The notes beneath the pieces were generated by a model. The model was not told where the DNA came from. It ran no database searches and worked only from the letters and a program-made list of their open reading frames with translations. The translations under genes were made by a program, and so were the position numbers. This document shows, piece after piece, positions 11,125-22,244 of a stretch of DNA of 64,000 nt. The stretch is from Microcyclospora pomicola. Lineage: Eukaryota > Ascomycota > Dothideomycetes > Capnodiales. The first letter of the stretch is position 1, and the number at the start of each line of letters is the position of its first letter. Location of the stretch: assembly GCA_002786065.1 (NCBI GenBank), contig NHNY01000006.1:1-64000 (forward strand), in the 5' to 3' direction.

Positions 11125-12214
11125 TACGTCTTCAAGGCGCGAGAAGTGAACAAAGCAGTATGCACGAAATGAGAACGAGGACTCGCCAAGAACATATAGA
11201 AGAAACGGCAGAAGGACTTAGAGCTCATAGCTGCGGAGACCCGATATACACTTCTTCTAGACGGCATCTTGGTGTCGCACTCGCGTATGGCGCACGCCAA
11301 CGATCGTGACCCTGCGCATCAGAGATAAGGTCGGGCTCGTGGCCGGCAATGCATGTAGATGGAGTTAGCACGGCAAGGTGAACATGCATTAAGCGATGTC
11401 GATGATAAGGATGGGGCGTGGAGCTTTTGATAACAGCGTTCTAGAACCAGATAGGGAAATGAAGCATTTGCTGACTAACAGTGTGATTCATGAGGTGCTT
11501 CCATCATTTGTTCGCAGCCGAGACAAGTGCCGTTATGCTGTGCAAGGAGTCGAATGTATCGCAAAAGAGCCAACGAAGCTCCTGTATGGGTGGTAAATTG
11601 AGGATGCAACGTATCACGACTGAGCGATCTACGCATATGGCAGCTACCGCATGGCGCTTTAGTACCGTGCTCCAGTAATGCTTAGTGGTATTGGCTTCCA
11701 ACCATACAAAGCCCGGCCGCAGTAGTCCTCTTCCTGGATTGATTCGCAGACATCGCAAATTGACACACATAATCCTGTAGAAACGGTTGCGAAGTGTTCC
11801 AAGGTCGACGATTGGCACCATTCAAGCTGAAAGCCTTCGCTATGGCGTTCAAAAACTTACAGCAACTTCACTGCTTCTCGTACTCTTCGAGAGGCTGACG
11901 ACCGTCACGCAGCTGATACAAGGTGTTCTGACCATCGTGCAAGAAGACCAGTGCAGTGCTGTTGGCTCATCCCTAGTCAACAGTAGCGTTCTTGACTTCA
12001 TTCGTAATGCGTTTTCTGCAGTGCGAGCAGCGTCTGAAAGGGTCGTGAAGTATCCTGAACAACCGATTTCTGTACAAAGATTCATGGCATACCATACAAG
12101 CCGAATCATACACGACTATGTTCTGCAACATCGTAGGCTGCGGCCATGCTTTCCTCCCAATGCTACTGTTGTACATCCAGAGCTTTTATGACCGTCCGTA
12201 GCACACAATCCTCC
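11125..12214. other. Intergenic stretch, no gene seen
   Basis: Upstream of the permease on the minus strand and downstream of the small mitochondrial-type gene. The longest open frame, 134 residues on the plus strand (11787-12191), has no domain and ends against the stop of the next gene; I read it as chance. Confidence 0.45.
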
Positions 12215-12719
12215 TCAACCTGACTTCTTCGGGCTTCCACCGCCAGAAGTGTTCGATCTGTCCGTCGGTCCCTGTCCTGACTGTCGTGGCGATCCTGATT
12301 CCTGGTCGGTACCCTTCTGCGGCTTGCTCACGTCATGGTTCTGCGGCGAGACATCCATTGAGTGGTTGGACTGTGTAACCGTTCGTCAGCTTTCTTGGAC
12401 TTTGTGTACTTTCCTACCAACGGATGGCTAGAAGAAGTTCTGAATCATCCCCTGCTATGCCCTGGGATCAACTCACATCTCCTCCCTCTGACTCTGGCCT
12501 CGTCTTGCTGGGATCAAACGCATCGCCATCTTTTGCTGCCGCCTGGTCGGAACCTGTTTTGCTGTACTCGTTGGACTCGATCTTCATGGAATCCTTGTCT
12601 TGCGAGTCCTTGTTGGGAAAGCTCAGGCGGCTTGAGGTTTGGAGCTGACGAGCTGCCAATGGCACACGAGATGTGGCGGTCATGGGCGCGAAGCATCGGA
12701 ATGATCTTGCGGCGAACAT
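12215..12719 (-). CDS. Small conserved fungal protein with mitochondrial-type leader
   Basis: Two exons on the minus strand, 12477-12719 and 12215-12370, with a 106 bp intron (GTGAGT...ACACAG); 132 residues. The head (MFAARSFRCFAPMTATSRV) is rich in Arg, Ala and Ser and lacks acids, as mitochondrial presequences do. The mature part is polar, with the phrases KDSQDKDSMKIESNEYSKTG and AFDPSKTRPESE, then DVSPQNHDVSKPQ after the splice and a Gly/Ser/Lys tail. I recognise this pattern from short, conserved, uncharacterised proteins of filamentous ascomycetes. The intron is supported because the second exon continues that pattern in frame. No function is known to me; mitochondrial location is inferred. 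Confidence 0.75.
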
Positions 12720-13129
12720 GATGAGCGGGTCGGTAGGGAAAAGAGATCGTTCGAACGGCCGATGAGCAGGTTTCAGGGAGACACGAAAGTATATCTAGTC
12801 AAAGAGCACGAGAAGTGGTAAGTTATAAGGTCAAAGGTACGATGTGAGCTCGAAGTTTCAATGCGTGGAGAGTGAGGTCGAGGAACACAAATATGACATC
12901 ACGCGTGCCTCATGACCGCATTAAATAAACACAGGGCACATTACGTACAGTATATTCAAACATGAGCCTTCGAATAACATGTAGAATGGTGAATAATGAT
13001 ACTTCGTGAAAACGTCTGGTCTGCTCTGCGAAGGCGTGAAACGCTCACGAGTCCAGCCTGTTGCATCGAGATCACGGTGATGATGCACCTAGCCAAAATG
13101 GAAAGCATTACTTCATAAATCGTTACTCT
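12720..13129. other. Intergenic gap between two minus-strand genes
   Basis: About 410 bp, A/T-rich at 12900-13010. It should contain the promoter of the small mitochondrial-type gene and the 3' end of the SANT-like gene. No gene seen. Confidence 0.45.
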
Positions 13130-15724
13130 TCACAACTCCTCCTCATCAACCTCAGGGTATGCATTCTCCTGACCCGGAGGAGGGAGAAGTCTCACCCACT
13201 CTGGTATCGTCTTGACCCAATCTTCCACCATGCGCCCATCACGACTCTGAAAAGAGATGAGGTACTGCTTCATGTCCGCCGCCTTGGTTACAATCTCCGT
13301 CACATTGTATTTGTTCAGCACTTGGGTCTCACCATCGATGCTCCCACAATACCTTGCCATGATCTTTTCAAGCACCGACGGCCCGCAATAGTTCTCCAGT
13401 CCATCTAGCAGAGCCGCGGACTCTTCCACCGACCAGACTATGTCGCGTGCTGCTTCGATCTTGGCAAATGGTGGACCAACGCGAGGCTTCAGCATGGCGA
13501 CTCGTTCCATCAGGAACCCATCTGCATCTTCCTCAGATTCTTCTTGGGGAAAAGCAAGGTGGTGGTTGATCTTCCATTTGCTGTCGCGGAGGTATAATGG
13601 CTCCACACTGCGGCGCACGATGTGAAGCTTCACCCATCGATCATAGATTTTCCGCCGGGCGTCCTTGTCTAGTGTCTCTCTTTCCTCTCGTGCGCGATCA
13701 GCAGTCTCCCTGCGAACTCGCCTCTGAGACTGCTCATTATCAGCCTGAAATTGTGCATGTTGATTCAAAGTCCTGGCGAAAGCTTTCCGAACGGCTTTCA
13801 GCGATACACACATGTTCTCCACAGGTTTGATGAGCGGGATGTCGGCTAGTGGTCTTGCGCGATACTGTTTTGCACCACCCTTCTGATCACCATACAATTC
13901 AAGAACAACGTCTATCATGCCAGCGATGGTGCTCAGATGGCCCTGTGATATCTGTTTGCGTTCCGCACCTTGTGTGTCTACACTTTCGTAGCACTCGACC
14001 ATCCGCTGAACCACCTCGATGAGCTTTGGAAATAAATGTGCATAGATGCTTTTTGCTCTTCTTGCATTGTTGAAATCCGGGGCAGCATTGTTGGTGTACG
14101 TGTACAGTGCCTGCACATGCTCGTTGATGTCTATGAAGTCTTGCACCGGATCCTCGTTGATGTCGCCGGCTGCTTCATTCACGGATAGCTTGTCGATTGC
14201 GCTTTTGCAATCACTCATGATTCCACCGACCAATTGCTCCATGGTGATACCTTCTTTCCGCACAGCACGAGCCTGTATTCTCCGTTGTTTGAAGATGTTT
14301 CGCAAAGCAGGCCACTGTCCGTAGAGTCGGTCATCGGCATCAAGTTGTGTCTCTGTGCCGGGCACATTACCATCATCTTCTACGGCTGGGGGTCTTCCAG
14401 CCTCTTTGGTAGCGATCATCGCTTGTCGTTTCGCGTTGATACGTCTCTCAACCTCAGCGAACCCACCATTGGCTGACTGGCCGTTTTGCTGACCATTACT
14501 TTCCTGATCTTCCCCATTCTCTGAGAAGAATAACGAGTCAGGATCAACGATACCATGTCCTCGGGTCGAAAGCCTCTGATCTGAGCGACCTGCAAGCTCG
14601 CTAGTCTGAGAGTGACTACTCTTGCTGACGTGCCCTTCTGACGAATGTACTCTTCCATACATAGATTTTTGTACTCTACCGGAGCCTTGATCTTGTGAGA
14701 TTCCAGGAATGACCTGAGCTGGCACTTCCGCCTCTTCTATGTCTTGATCTCTTATCGCAGACGGCACGTTACTCGTCGGCGCCTTGCCAGCCCTACCCTG
14801 CTCAAGATCCAGATTTTCTGCTTCTGGTCGAGACTTGCGAGGCCTGCCTCGTTGCCGCGGCGTAGCTACTGTCGGTTCTACCACTTCACTCGTCATCCCC
14901 TGCTCCGCTTGAGTTGCTCTCTTTGCGGCCTTGCGCGGCCCGAGGACTTCAGCAGTGTCACTACCGTCCTCCAGCCGTCGCTTAATGGATGGCTGCGTCC
15001 TACTAGCGTTGGACACGTTGGCACTTTCAACAAGCAACTGCTGATCAACTTGTTCTTGCTCCAATTGCGCATGCGTTTTCCTTTGCTTGCGCATAGGAGA
15101 GAACGATGATACATCTTGCGGTCTGCGCGCTCTCAATCGTTGAGGCGACTCGTTCGAATCGTCAATGTCTAGCCTTGTGAATCGCTCCAGAGCCAACTTT
15201 CGTTGCCCGGATGTTGCACGGATAGCTGGAAATGCATAGGGATGTTTCAAGGTGCGAGCCGACACTTTTGTAAGCTTCCCAGTTGACACGCGTCGTGCAG
15301 CTTCTGCGCGATGCTGGTCTACAAGAGGGTTGATCTTCTTTGGAGATGCCGAATCTCGGTTGAGGCTATCCTTTGCGGAGCTGCGGTCGCTTCGCCGTGA
15401 TCGTGCCTCTCGACTGTGTCCATCATCCAAGCCTCGACTCACATCCACCGCTTCATCCTGTTCCTCATCCTCTTCAGCGTCGCGACCGCTGTCCGTCTGC
15501 CCCTCCTCATGTTTCTGCGAGTCTGCAAGTTCCTCGGAATCTTGCGCACTCATGGTGCCCACCTCAGGCGATCTCGGGACGCCATTTCCCCGGTCTTTCT
15601 TACTCTTCGGGCGATATTTGTGGCCTAGCAACCGCTCGGGGCTGCTTTCACGCGTAGAATCGGCTTCATGCGTCCTTCGCCGTGGCAGCTTCACAGCGGC
15701 GAGTCGAGCCTTTGTACCCGACAT
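13130..15724 (-). CDS. Nuclear-type protein with a C-terminal SANT/Myb-like domain
   Basis: A single 864-residue frame starting MSGTKARLAAVKLPRRR. Residues 1 to about 450 are low-complexity, strongly charged and basic, with several Lys/Arg clusters that look like nuclear localisation signals and with PRQRGRPRKSRP, an AT-hook-like core. Residues 450-740 look helical and include the basic/acidic helix RRETADRAREERETLDKDAR. At about 760-830 lies a Myb/SANT-like segment (VWSVEESAALLDGLENYCGP, then LNKYNVTEIVTKAADMKQYL). The layout suggests a chromatin or DNA-binding protein such as a telomere, rDNA or kinetochore factor, but I cannot place it in a named family. It is divergent from RRD1 with 241 bp between the start codons. 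The coding call is firm; function is open. Confidence 0.8.
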   Translation of the reverse strand: MSGTKARLAAVKLPRRRTHEADSTRESSPERLLGHKYRPKSKKDRGNGVPRSPEVGTMSAQDSEELADSQKHEEGQTDSGRDAEEDEEQDEAVDVSRGLDDGHSREARSRRSDRSSAKDSLNRDSASPKKINPLVDQHRAEAARRVSTGKLTKVSARTLKHPYAFPAIRATSGQRKLALERFTRLDIDDSNESPQRLRARRPQDVSSFSPMRKQRKTHAQLEQEQVDQQLLVESANVSNASRTQPSIKRRLEDGSDTAEVLGPRKAAKRATQAEQGMTSEVVEPTVATPRQRGRPRKSRPEAENLDLEQGRAGKAPTSNVPSAIRDQDIEEAEVPAQVIPGISQDQGSGRVQKSMYGRVHSSEGHVSKSSHSQTSELAGRSDQRLSTRGHGIVDPDSLFFSENGEDQESNGQQNGQSANGGFAEVERRINAKRQAMIATKEAGRPPAVEDDGNVPGTETQLDADDRLYGQWPALRNIFKQRRIQARAVRKEGITMEQLVGGIMSDCKSAIDKLSVNEAAGDINEDPVQDFIDINEHVQALYTYTNNAAPDFNNARRAKSIYAHLFPKLIEVVQRMVECYESVDTQGAERKQISQGHLSTIAGMIDVVLELYGDQKGGAKQYRARPLADIPLIKPVENMCVSLKAVRKAFARTLNQHAQFQADNEQSQRRVRRETADRAREERETLDKDARRKIYDRWVKLHIVRRSVEPLYLRDSKWKINHHLAFPQEESEEDADGFLMERVAMLKPRVGPPFAKIEAARDIVWSVEESAALLDGLENYCGPSVLEKIMARYCGSIDGETQVLNKYNVTEIVTKAADMKQYLISFQSRDGRMVEDWVKTIPEWVRLLPPPGQENAYPEVDEEEL

Positions 15725-15965
15725 TGATCACGACCATGCCGATCGAGATGTAGTTCTCGTAGCTTGCATGCGGCGGGGTATAGCCGCCCGGTGTTGTTCA
15801 TGGATTGTTATGGCGACCAGCGCCGCGATGGAAATAAGCTTTACTTTTAAGCGCGCATCCACGTGCGAGAGAACGAGGACTCGACGTCTTGTGGTAGTTC
15901 TTCTGTGCTCAATTATTGGCAATTGCCACATTCTCGCCATAATCTTATGCTTCAAGAGGTTCACG
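15725..15965. promoter_or_regulatory. Short divergent promoter between the SANT-like gene and RRD1
   Basis: Only 241 bp separate two start codons on opposite strands, so both promoters must share this DNA. Open frame on the plus strand continues through it, but that stretch has no RRD1-like content and overlaps the opposite gene further left. No individual factor site is identified. Confidence 0.5.
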
Positions 15966-17438
15966 ATGGAATCACAGTCCCCCTTAGTGGAAACGCCGAG
16001 GCCCGTCGCGATAGGCTTGGAAGTACTAGATGAAACCATCAAGCACGAATTTCTGACACCGAAGAAGCGGATCAACGATGGCAATGATCTTGATTTCTTC
16101 CTGAATTCAAAAGCCTACAAGGACCTCTCCATCTGGCTGTATAGACTGAATCGATCCATGTTTCCTACCAAAACCGCTCTTGGCAAAGTGACTGCCCATA
16201 CACTTACTAGTGACCTGGTCGCATCAGCTAATGTGCAGGCCACGAGACGAATACTAGACAGTCTGACGGGACTGATTGATCAAGCTCCGCCAAGTACAGG
16301 ACCTCGTCGATTCGGGAATGTCGCCTTTCGTGACTGGAGCTCGCTTGCAGAGGCTGCTGCAAGTGACCTGATAAATACTCATCTCGATAGCGTCGCTCAG
16401 AGATACGGCGATGCTGGACGGACAGCATTAGTAGACGAACTTCGGCAATACTTGGTAGGCGGCTTCGGCAGTGCACAACGACTTGACTACGGTACTGGTC
16501 ACGAACTGAGCTTCATGGCCTTCCTCGCGTGTCTATGGAAACTTGGCGCATTTGTCCCTGGAGAAGAACGAGCCATTGTCATCTGTCTGATACAGCCGTA
16601 CCTTGAATTGGTGCGGAAGCTTATCATGACATACACACTCGAGCCTGCGGGCTCGCATGGAGTCTGGGGGCTTGACGACCACAGCTTTGTCCCTTATATC
16701 TTCGGCGCAGCTCAATACGGTCCAGCCATCGACACGGACGACCCAGGTGCTCCAGTGCCTACTGAAAGTTCCTTACCTTCTGCTCCGTCTCCAAGTGGCG
16801 TGGGCAAGAGGGACATTGTGGCCGACTACAAGGATAGCAACATGTACTTCTCTGCCGTTCAGTTCATCTACGACGTCAAACGAGGTCCCTTCTGGGAGCA
16901 CTCTCCTGTCCTTTACGACGTCAGCGGCATCAAGGATGGGTGGGGCAAGATCAACAAAGGCATGCTAAAGATGTATGCTGCTGAAGTGCTGGGCAAATTC
17001 CCCGTGGTCCAGCACTTCCCCTTTGGAAGCCTCTTCAGATGGGAGCGCGATCCAGATGCTGTTGCGCAATCTAGTAGTGTGCACGCGCAGCAACAGCCTC
17101 CGGTCAGCAAAGATACAGCGCCGCCTCCTTCGAGCGTTGCAGGCACTGCAGCTCCATGGGCCACTTCGAATGCTCCAAACACTGCACTGCCAGCCATGCA
17201 GTCCAACACGGGCGTACCTACTGCAAGAACAGCCCGGCCTACGGCCAGCAGCGCACCCGGAGTCGGCACACCTACCGCGGCACCATGGGCGAGCACAGTC
17301 TCACAGCCTGGGATACAAGCCGTGAGTGCTGCACCTCCAACTACAGCTCCTTGGGCTGCGACGGGAGTCCGTGTTCCGCCAGGCTCTTCGATGCCACCGA
17401 CAGCAGCACCATGGGCGAATAAAGGTCCCCACAGATGA
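15966..17438 (+). CDS. RRD1: PP2A phosphatase activator (peptidyl-prolyl isomerase), Rrd1/PTPA
   Basis: One exon, 490 residues. The ATG at 15966 (MESQSPLVETPRP) was chosen because the family begins here; the frame stays open further left only because it runs antisense to another gene. PTPA marks: TPKKRINDGNDLDFFLNS near the start, YGTGHELSFMAFLACLWKLG, HGVWGLDDHSFVPYIFGAAQ, VKRGPFWEHSPVLYDVSG and VLGKFPVVQHFPFGSLFRWE. These line the ATP/peptide pocket of PTPA, which activates PP2A-type phosphatases in cytosol and nucleus. The long tail after about 370 is Ala/Pro/Thr-rich and carries four copies of the word APWA, absent from short Rrd2-type proteins. On length and tail it is Rrd1 rather than Rrd2. 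Confidence 0.92.
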   Translation: MESQSPLVETPRPVAIGLEVLDETIKHEFLTPKKRINDGNDLDFFLNSKAYKDLSIWLYRLNRSMFPTKTALGKVTAHTLTSDLVASANVQATRRILDSLTGLIDQAPPSTGPRRFGNVAFRDWSSLAEAAASDLINTHLDSVAQRYGDAGRTALVDELRQYLVGGFGSAQRLDYGTGHELSFMAFLACLWKLGAFVPGEERAIVICLIQPYLELVRKLIMTYTLEPAGSHGVWGLDDHSFVPYIFGAAQYGPAIDTDDPGAPVPTESSLPSAPSPSGVGKRDIVADYKDSNMYFSAVQFIYDVKRGPFWEHSPVLYDVSGIKDGWGKINKGMLKMYAAEVLGKFPVVQHFPFGSLFRWERDPDAVAQSSSVHAQQQPPVSKDTAPPPSSVAGTAAPWATSNAPNTALPAMQSNTGVPTARTARPTASSAPGVGTPTAAPWASTVSQPGIQAVSAAPPTTAPWAATGVRVPPGSSMPPTAAPWANKGPHR

Positions 17439-18000
17439 AGACCCCAAGCCGAAGTATAAGACGATTACCATGACGAAACTTGACAGGTGTTTCTTACTTC
17501 CTGTTTACGATGACGAAAAGGGGTCAGCTCTGCGACACTATGAGAGGATAAGGCATCAAGCCAACGATTTCTGGGTGCAGGCCGAGTGTCACCAACAGGA
17601 CCAGGAACGAGGTGCAAAGGACCGTGTCTAGATTTAGTAGGCACGTTGGCACAGTCGACCACAGGGTCCCATGTTGCAAGGGCTACTATTCTATGCCATT
17701 TGATAACAGATGGCGGCTCTCAGTGGCTCGATATTGCTATAGCAGGGCAAACGAATGACATGCTAAAATGCTCAGCGATTCCGAGCGTCAAGGCTGTCGG
17801 GATATGTTGCGGGAGCGAAGATGGTACCTTTCATGTCATCATGTGCATGTTGGCGCCCATACGCCGTGTGGAACATTCAGAACTTCCGATGGATCGTAAA
17901 CATGCGTTGTACGTTCCGACTTCCTCGTCAATCATGGGGATCAGTATGTACATTATGTCTGCTGCCGAAACCAGGCTCGTAGTTTCGAACCGCGAGCTCT
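17439..18000. other. Convergent intergenic gap
   Basis: About 560 bp between the stop of RRD1 and the stop of the ABC transporter. Open frames are short and lack motifs. It should hold two 3' ends. No gene seen. Confidence 0.5.
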
Positions 18001-21000
18001 CTATTCTATTTCCTCGTTTGTCAAGAAATCGACCCTCTTGATGCCGCTTCGCTCGCATAGGCTGCGAAAGATGCCGCCGCGGTCGTATAGCTGAATCGGG
18101 CTGTCGAGCTCCGCGAGCTGACCGGCATCCATAACCACGATTCGATCGTACCTGTTGAGAATGTCAGTATTGTGTGAATGTGTCAATATCGGATCTGCAC
18201 ATACCCAATGATAGTCCTCAAGCGGTGAGCAATACAGAGCAAAGTCTTGCCTCGGAACGCCGTCGCCATGGTGCGCTGGATCTTCTCGTCGGTGTCAAAA
18301 TCAACAGAGCTTGTCGCCTCGTCGCAGACTATGATTCGTGAGTTGCGGACCAGCGCTCGCGCCAGGGCGATCAGCTGTCTTTGTCCCAGGGAGAAGTTCA
18401 GACCTTCGTCTTCCACAGGACTGTCGAGATGGAGGCGTCTACCATCATCGGACGGGTCCGAATCAGTGAGATCTGCCTGTCGTAGTGCGTTCCAAAGGTC
18501 GTTGTCCGGATGTTGGCCATTGGGGTCCAAATTGCTTCGAATAGTGCCACGGAACAATGTCGGGTCTTGGGGAATAATGGCTAGCTGAGATCGGAGAGTC
18601 TGGAGATCCATCGTCGCAATATCGAGGCCGTCAATGGTGATGTTCCCACCGGACAGCTCGGTAAGTCGAAAGAGGGTCGACACAATGGTAGATTTGCCAG
18701 CGCCAGTACGACCAACGATCCCAATACGTTCGCCTGATCTCACGTGTAGAGAGAGGCCTCGGAGAACAAGCGGAAGTCCAGGTCGATACCTGACTGCGAC
18801 GTCCGAGAATACAATTTCGCCATTTTCTGGCCAAGACTCGCGGACCTTTCCCATGCTTGACACTGGCTCCTGCTCGAGATGATTGCGGTAATGATAAAGG
18901 CGCTCCGCAGAGTTCATGTTGTTCTCGACCTCGGCGAATTGTCGGACACTCAGCTGCATCAAGGCTACGATGCTTACCAGGTACGAAAGGATGACGCCTC
19001 CAATACTCGGATCGACAGTGAATCGCGAAGTCACGATCAAGATGCCTACAATGAAGACCATCATTGTTCCTACTGTATCGATTCTCAAGGATAGCCAACG
19101 CTGAACGGCGAAGAGCAGGAAGTATGCGCCGTCCATCGAATCGAGGGCATCAATGATAGATGTGTTGAACTGCTGGTCCATGCCATATGCGCGGATTGTT
19201 GCGACTCCTGTTATAGCCTCGCCGAAACGGGAGAACACCACACTGCGCAGTACAGCCTCGTGTCGCTTGATCTCGCGTGCGGAAGCTCGGTAGTACATCG
19301 ATGCAAACATGAAGAGTACGAATAGTGGTACGAGAGCGATCACAAACCAGTAGTAGTATGCAATGGTGAGGCACAAGACCGATGTAATCGAGACAATTAG
19401 CCACAACATCATCCGGCTGTTCTCTGTCAAGACGTTATCCAGTGTGTTGATGTCATTTGTGAACCTGTTCATGATGCGTCCCACCGGGGTCGTGTCGAAG
19501 AAGCTTACAGGTGCGTGCAGCACGTTCGTGGCCGCGGAATGCAAGATCGTCTTGCTCGCCCTGGTCGCGAAGAATGAGAAAGCGGCGGCGAAAGAGAACA
19601 TGAGACATGTCTGGAGTCCGCCAAGTCCAACGTAGATGCCGATGTATTGTCCAAGGTTTAGGGCAAATCTGCCCGAGGTCCACCACGAGAGCCACAAGCC
19701 AGTAACGATGGTGGTACCCTGCATCAAGACAACAAGAACCACGACAAGAATCGCGTTCCAGGGCGAACCTGTCGCCTTGATGTAATCATAGTAAACATCC
19801 CAGCTGATGCTACTAGTGGCTCGTTCTTCCTGCTGCATGAGCGCAACAGCTGGTTGCGTTACAGGTTTCGGAGCAGTCTCGATCTGTTCGGTTGTATTTT
19901 CTGCACCCTTGGATCGCTTCTCATCGGCTGTTGCGGCCATCATGTTCTGGAATTCGGTATCATGTTCCATCAGCTGTGGGAACGTCGCAACTTTGTGGAT
20001 TCTGCCGTCTTTCATCCATACAATCCTATCTGCACGATGTAGTACATGGAGCTGATGGGTTGCCAAGATCCGACATTTGTTCTTCAACAAGCCACAAATT
20101 GCGTTGTCCATGATGTGTCTGCCGACATGAGCATCGACAGCAGATAGTGGATCATCCATGATTACGATGTCAGCATCGAAGTAGATGGCGCGTGCAATAT
20201 TGAGTCGTTGCTTCTGCCCCCCAGAGACTGTGATGCCGCGCTCACCAATCTCGGTCTGATCACCATGCGGGAACATTTCGAGGTCTGGTCGCAGGCCCGA
20301 GGCATAGATCACGGCCTCATATTGTTCTTGAAGGAATGGTCTGCCGAACACCACGTTCTGTCTGATGGTTGTGTTTTGGACCCACGCATATTGGGGACAA
20401 AATGCACGTGTAGCTTCGATTCTAATGGAGCCATTCGTCTTACGCATATCGCCGGCGATGGCGCTTAAGAGGGAGGTCTTCCCGGACCCAACGGACCCAA
20501 TCACTGCGACTAACTCGTGGCGGCCAAAAGCCAGATTCAGGCTTTCAATCTTGAATGGCTGAGCTTCCAACGAGGCTCCCAATGTGTCAGACACTTCGTT
20601 CGTCTGACGGGATTTGCTGGCGTCGACTGGCGCCAAGGTGGGTTTCATCTTCCCATCTACCATTTGGGAACTAGTCTGCTCCCAAGTAAATGATGCACTT
20701 TCAAGCTCAATGATATTCTCGCCAGCGGCGATTGGGCTCGTATCGACGTCTTCGAAGTGCTCTTCAGCATCCAAGAAAGTTGCAATGCGTTGGAGAGAGG
20801 CATAAGCATCAACTGCCTGGCTGATAGCGGTCGGTAACCACTCGAGAGGGACATTTAAGGCGCCGAACATCGCGAGCGAGGAGAAGACTGGCGCTGCTCT
20901 CAACGGATGCCCTGTGAGGCTATAGGTAACGAACGTGATCATGGATGCGATCAGAGGTGTGGCCATGGCTACAGCCAGTAGACCATTGCGCAGGATCACG

Positions 21001-22244
21001 AGCCTGAAAAGCTTGTGGATCTCGGATGTGCGAACTTCGAATAGCCTGTCGAGAAAGCTGTTTTCCCAGCTGAAGAGCTTGATGAAGCGGATGGATGTGA
21101 TGACCTCCTGTGTAAGCTGAACGCGCTGGTCTGTGACTTTGTTGATGATCCGACGCCGTGACATCAGGCTGCGAATCGCCCGTCCGAGTAGCGGTATCAA
21201 GATGCACACCACGCCGAAACCAGCCAGTGCGCTATAGCCAAGGTTGACACAGAGAAGAGCTAGCGTAAGCAAGATCTGAATTGGTGAGATCCAGCATCGG
21301 TGTATGTTGGCTGCCGCTTGGTCGATTCGAGAAGTATCAGTAGACATCAGGTTATTGATCCTGCCATTACTCCAGCCCTCGCCCGAGTCCTTGACGTCGG
21401 TACCGACCTTAGCACGCCCGGATAGCTTCAAGGATTTCTCGAGTATGCATGCAATCAGCGTAGATCGTGTTTGACCACCAAGGATTGTACCACGATAGAC
21501 GAAGTGGCTTGTGCACATGGACTGTACCAGTTGCATCGATGTTATACCGATGACAATACCAACGCCTTTCCCGACAGGCGGGGGTATACCACCTCGAAAT
21601 CTGGCAACATATGCCTCTTCAGCGAATTCGATCAGATATTTTAGCATGAACGGCGTGAGGACTTGAAGACAACCGGCAGTGAGCTGACAAATCGCGCCGA
21701 CAATGATCTCTGCTCTGAATGTGTCGATAATGGCCAATAGCAAGGGACTGAGCTTGCTGAGGTTTGACTTGCGCCTGGCCAACGCGTGCTTCAGCTTGGG
21801 GGCCAGGACGTGGATACTCCGGTCGGGATTGACGCTCCAAATGTCATTGAGCTCCAAGGGACGTCTATAGCCTGTGGATAGTAAAGAACCCACCCATTGG
21901 AAGTATAATACTGAGAAGAACCCAGCGTTGTACTCTTTCGAGACCATTCTCTCTGATGGGGGTTGTCGAGGTTGAGCTTGACCAGAGAAGTTCGTCAACA
22001 TGTGCCAACACTTCTTCGCCCTTTTTCTGAACGTGCCGGTGCGAGTATTTGTACCTCTCGCATCCGACGACGCGTCCTGGTCAATATTGTTATCACCATC
22101 GTATTGATTTATGGATTTGTCGTCTATCGTGGCTGTAGTGAAGTAGTTCTTTTGCGAGCTGGTATCAAGCTTGTCGGTTTCTCGTGGCTCGGGGTGTGCT
22201 CTGTCTACCGTGGCCAGGTCACTTTTGGGGGAAGCCGATCTCAT
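18001..22244 (-). CDS. ABC transporter, ABCC/MRP type, Yor1-like
   Basis: Two exons on the minus strand, 18205-22244 and 18001-18151, with a 53 bp intron (GTATGT...CAACAG); 1396 residues. Layout is a cytosolic head of about 165 residues without the extra TMD0 of long MRPs, then TMD1, NBD1, TMD2, NBD2. NBD1 has Walker A GSVGSGKTS near 580-588, signature VSGGQKQR near 675 and Walker B IVIMDDPLSAVD with Asp in place of the catalytic Glu, as is usual in ABCC proteins. NBD2 has GRTGAGKST near 1176, signature FSLGQRQ near 1285 and IIVCDEATSSVD with the Glu intact. So NBD2 is the likely active ATPase site. The last exon begins at YDRIVVMDAG, a normal Yor1/MRP ending. Such pumps export drugs or organic anions at the plasma membrane; substrate is unknown. 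Confidence 0.93.

Noticed and set aside
11787-12191. 134-residue frame on the plus strand
   Set aside because: No domain and no support from neighbours; random-looking composition.
15252-15965. 238-codon upstream extension of the RRD1 frame
   Set aside because: Overlaps the opposite gene and has no similarity to PTPA; the family starts at 15966.
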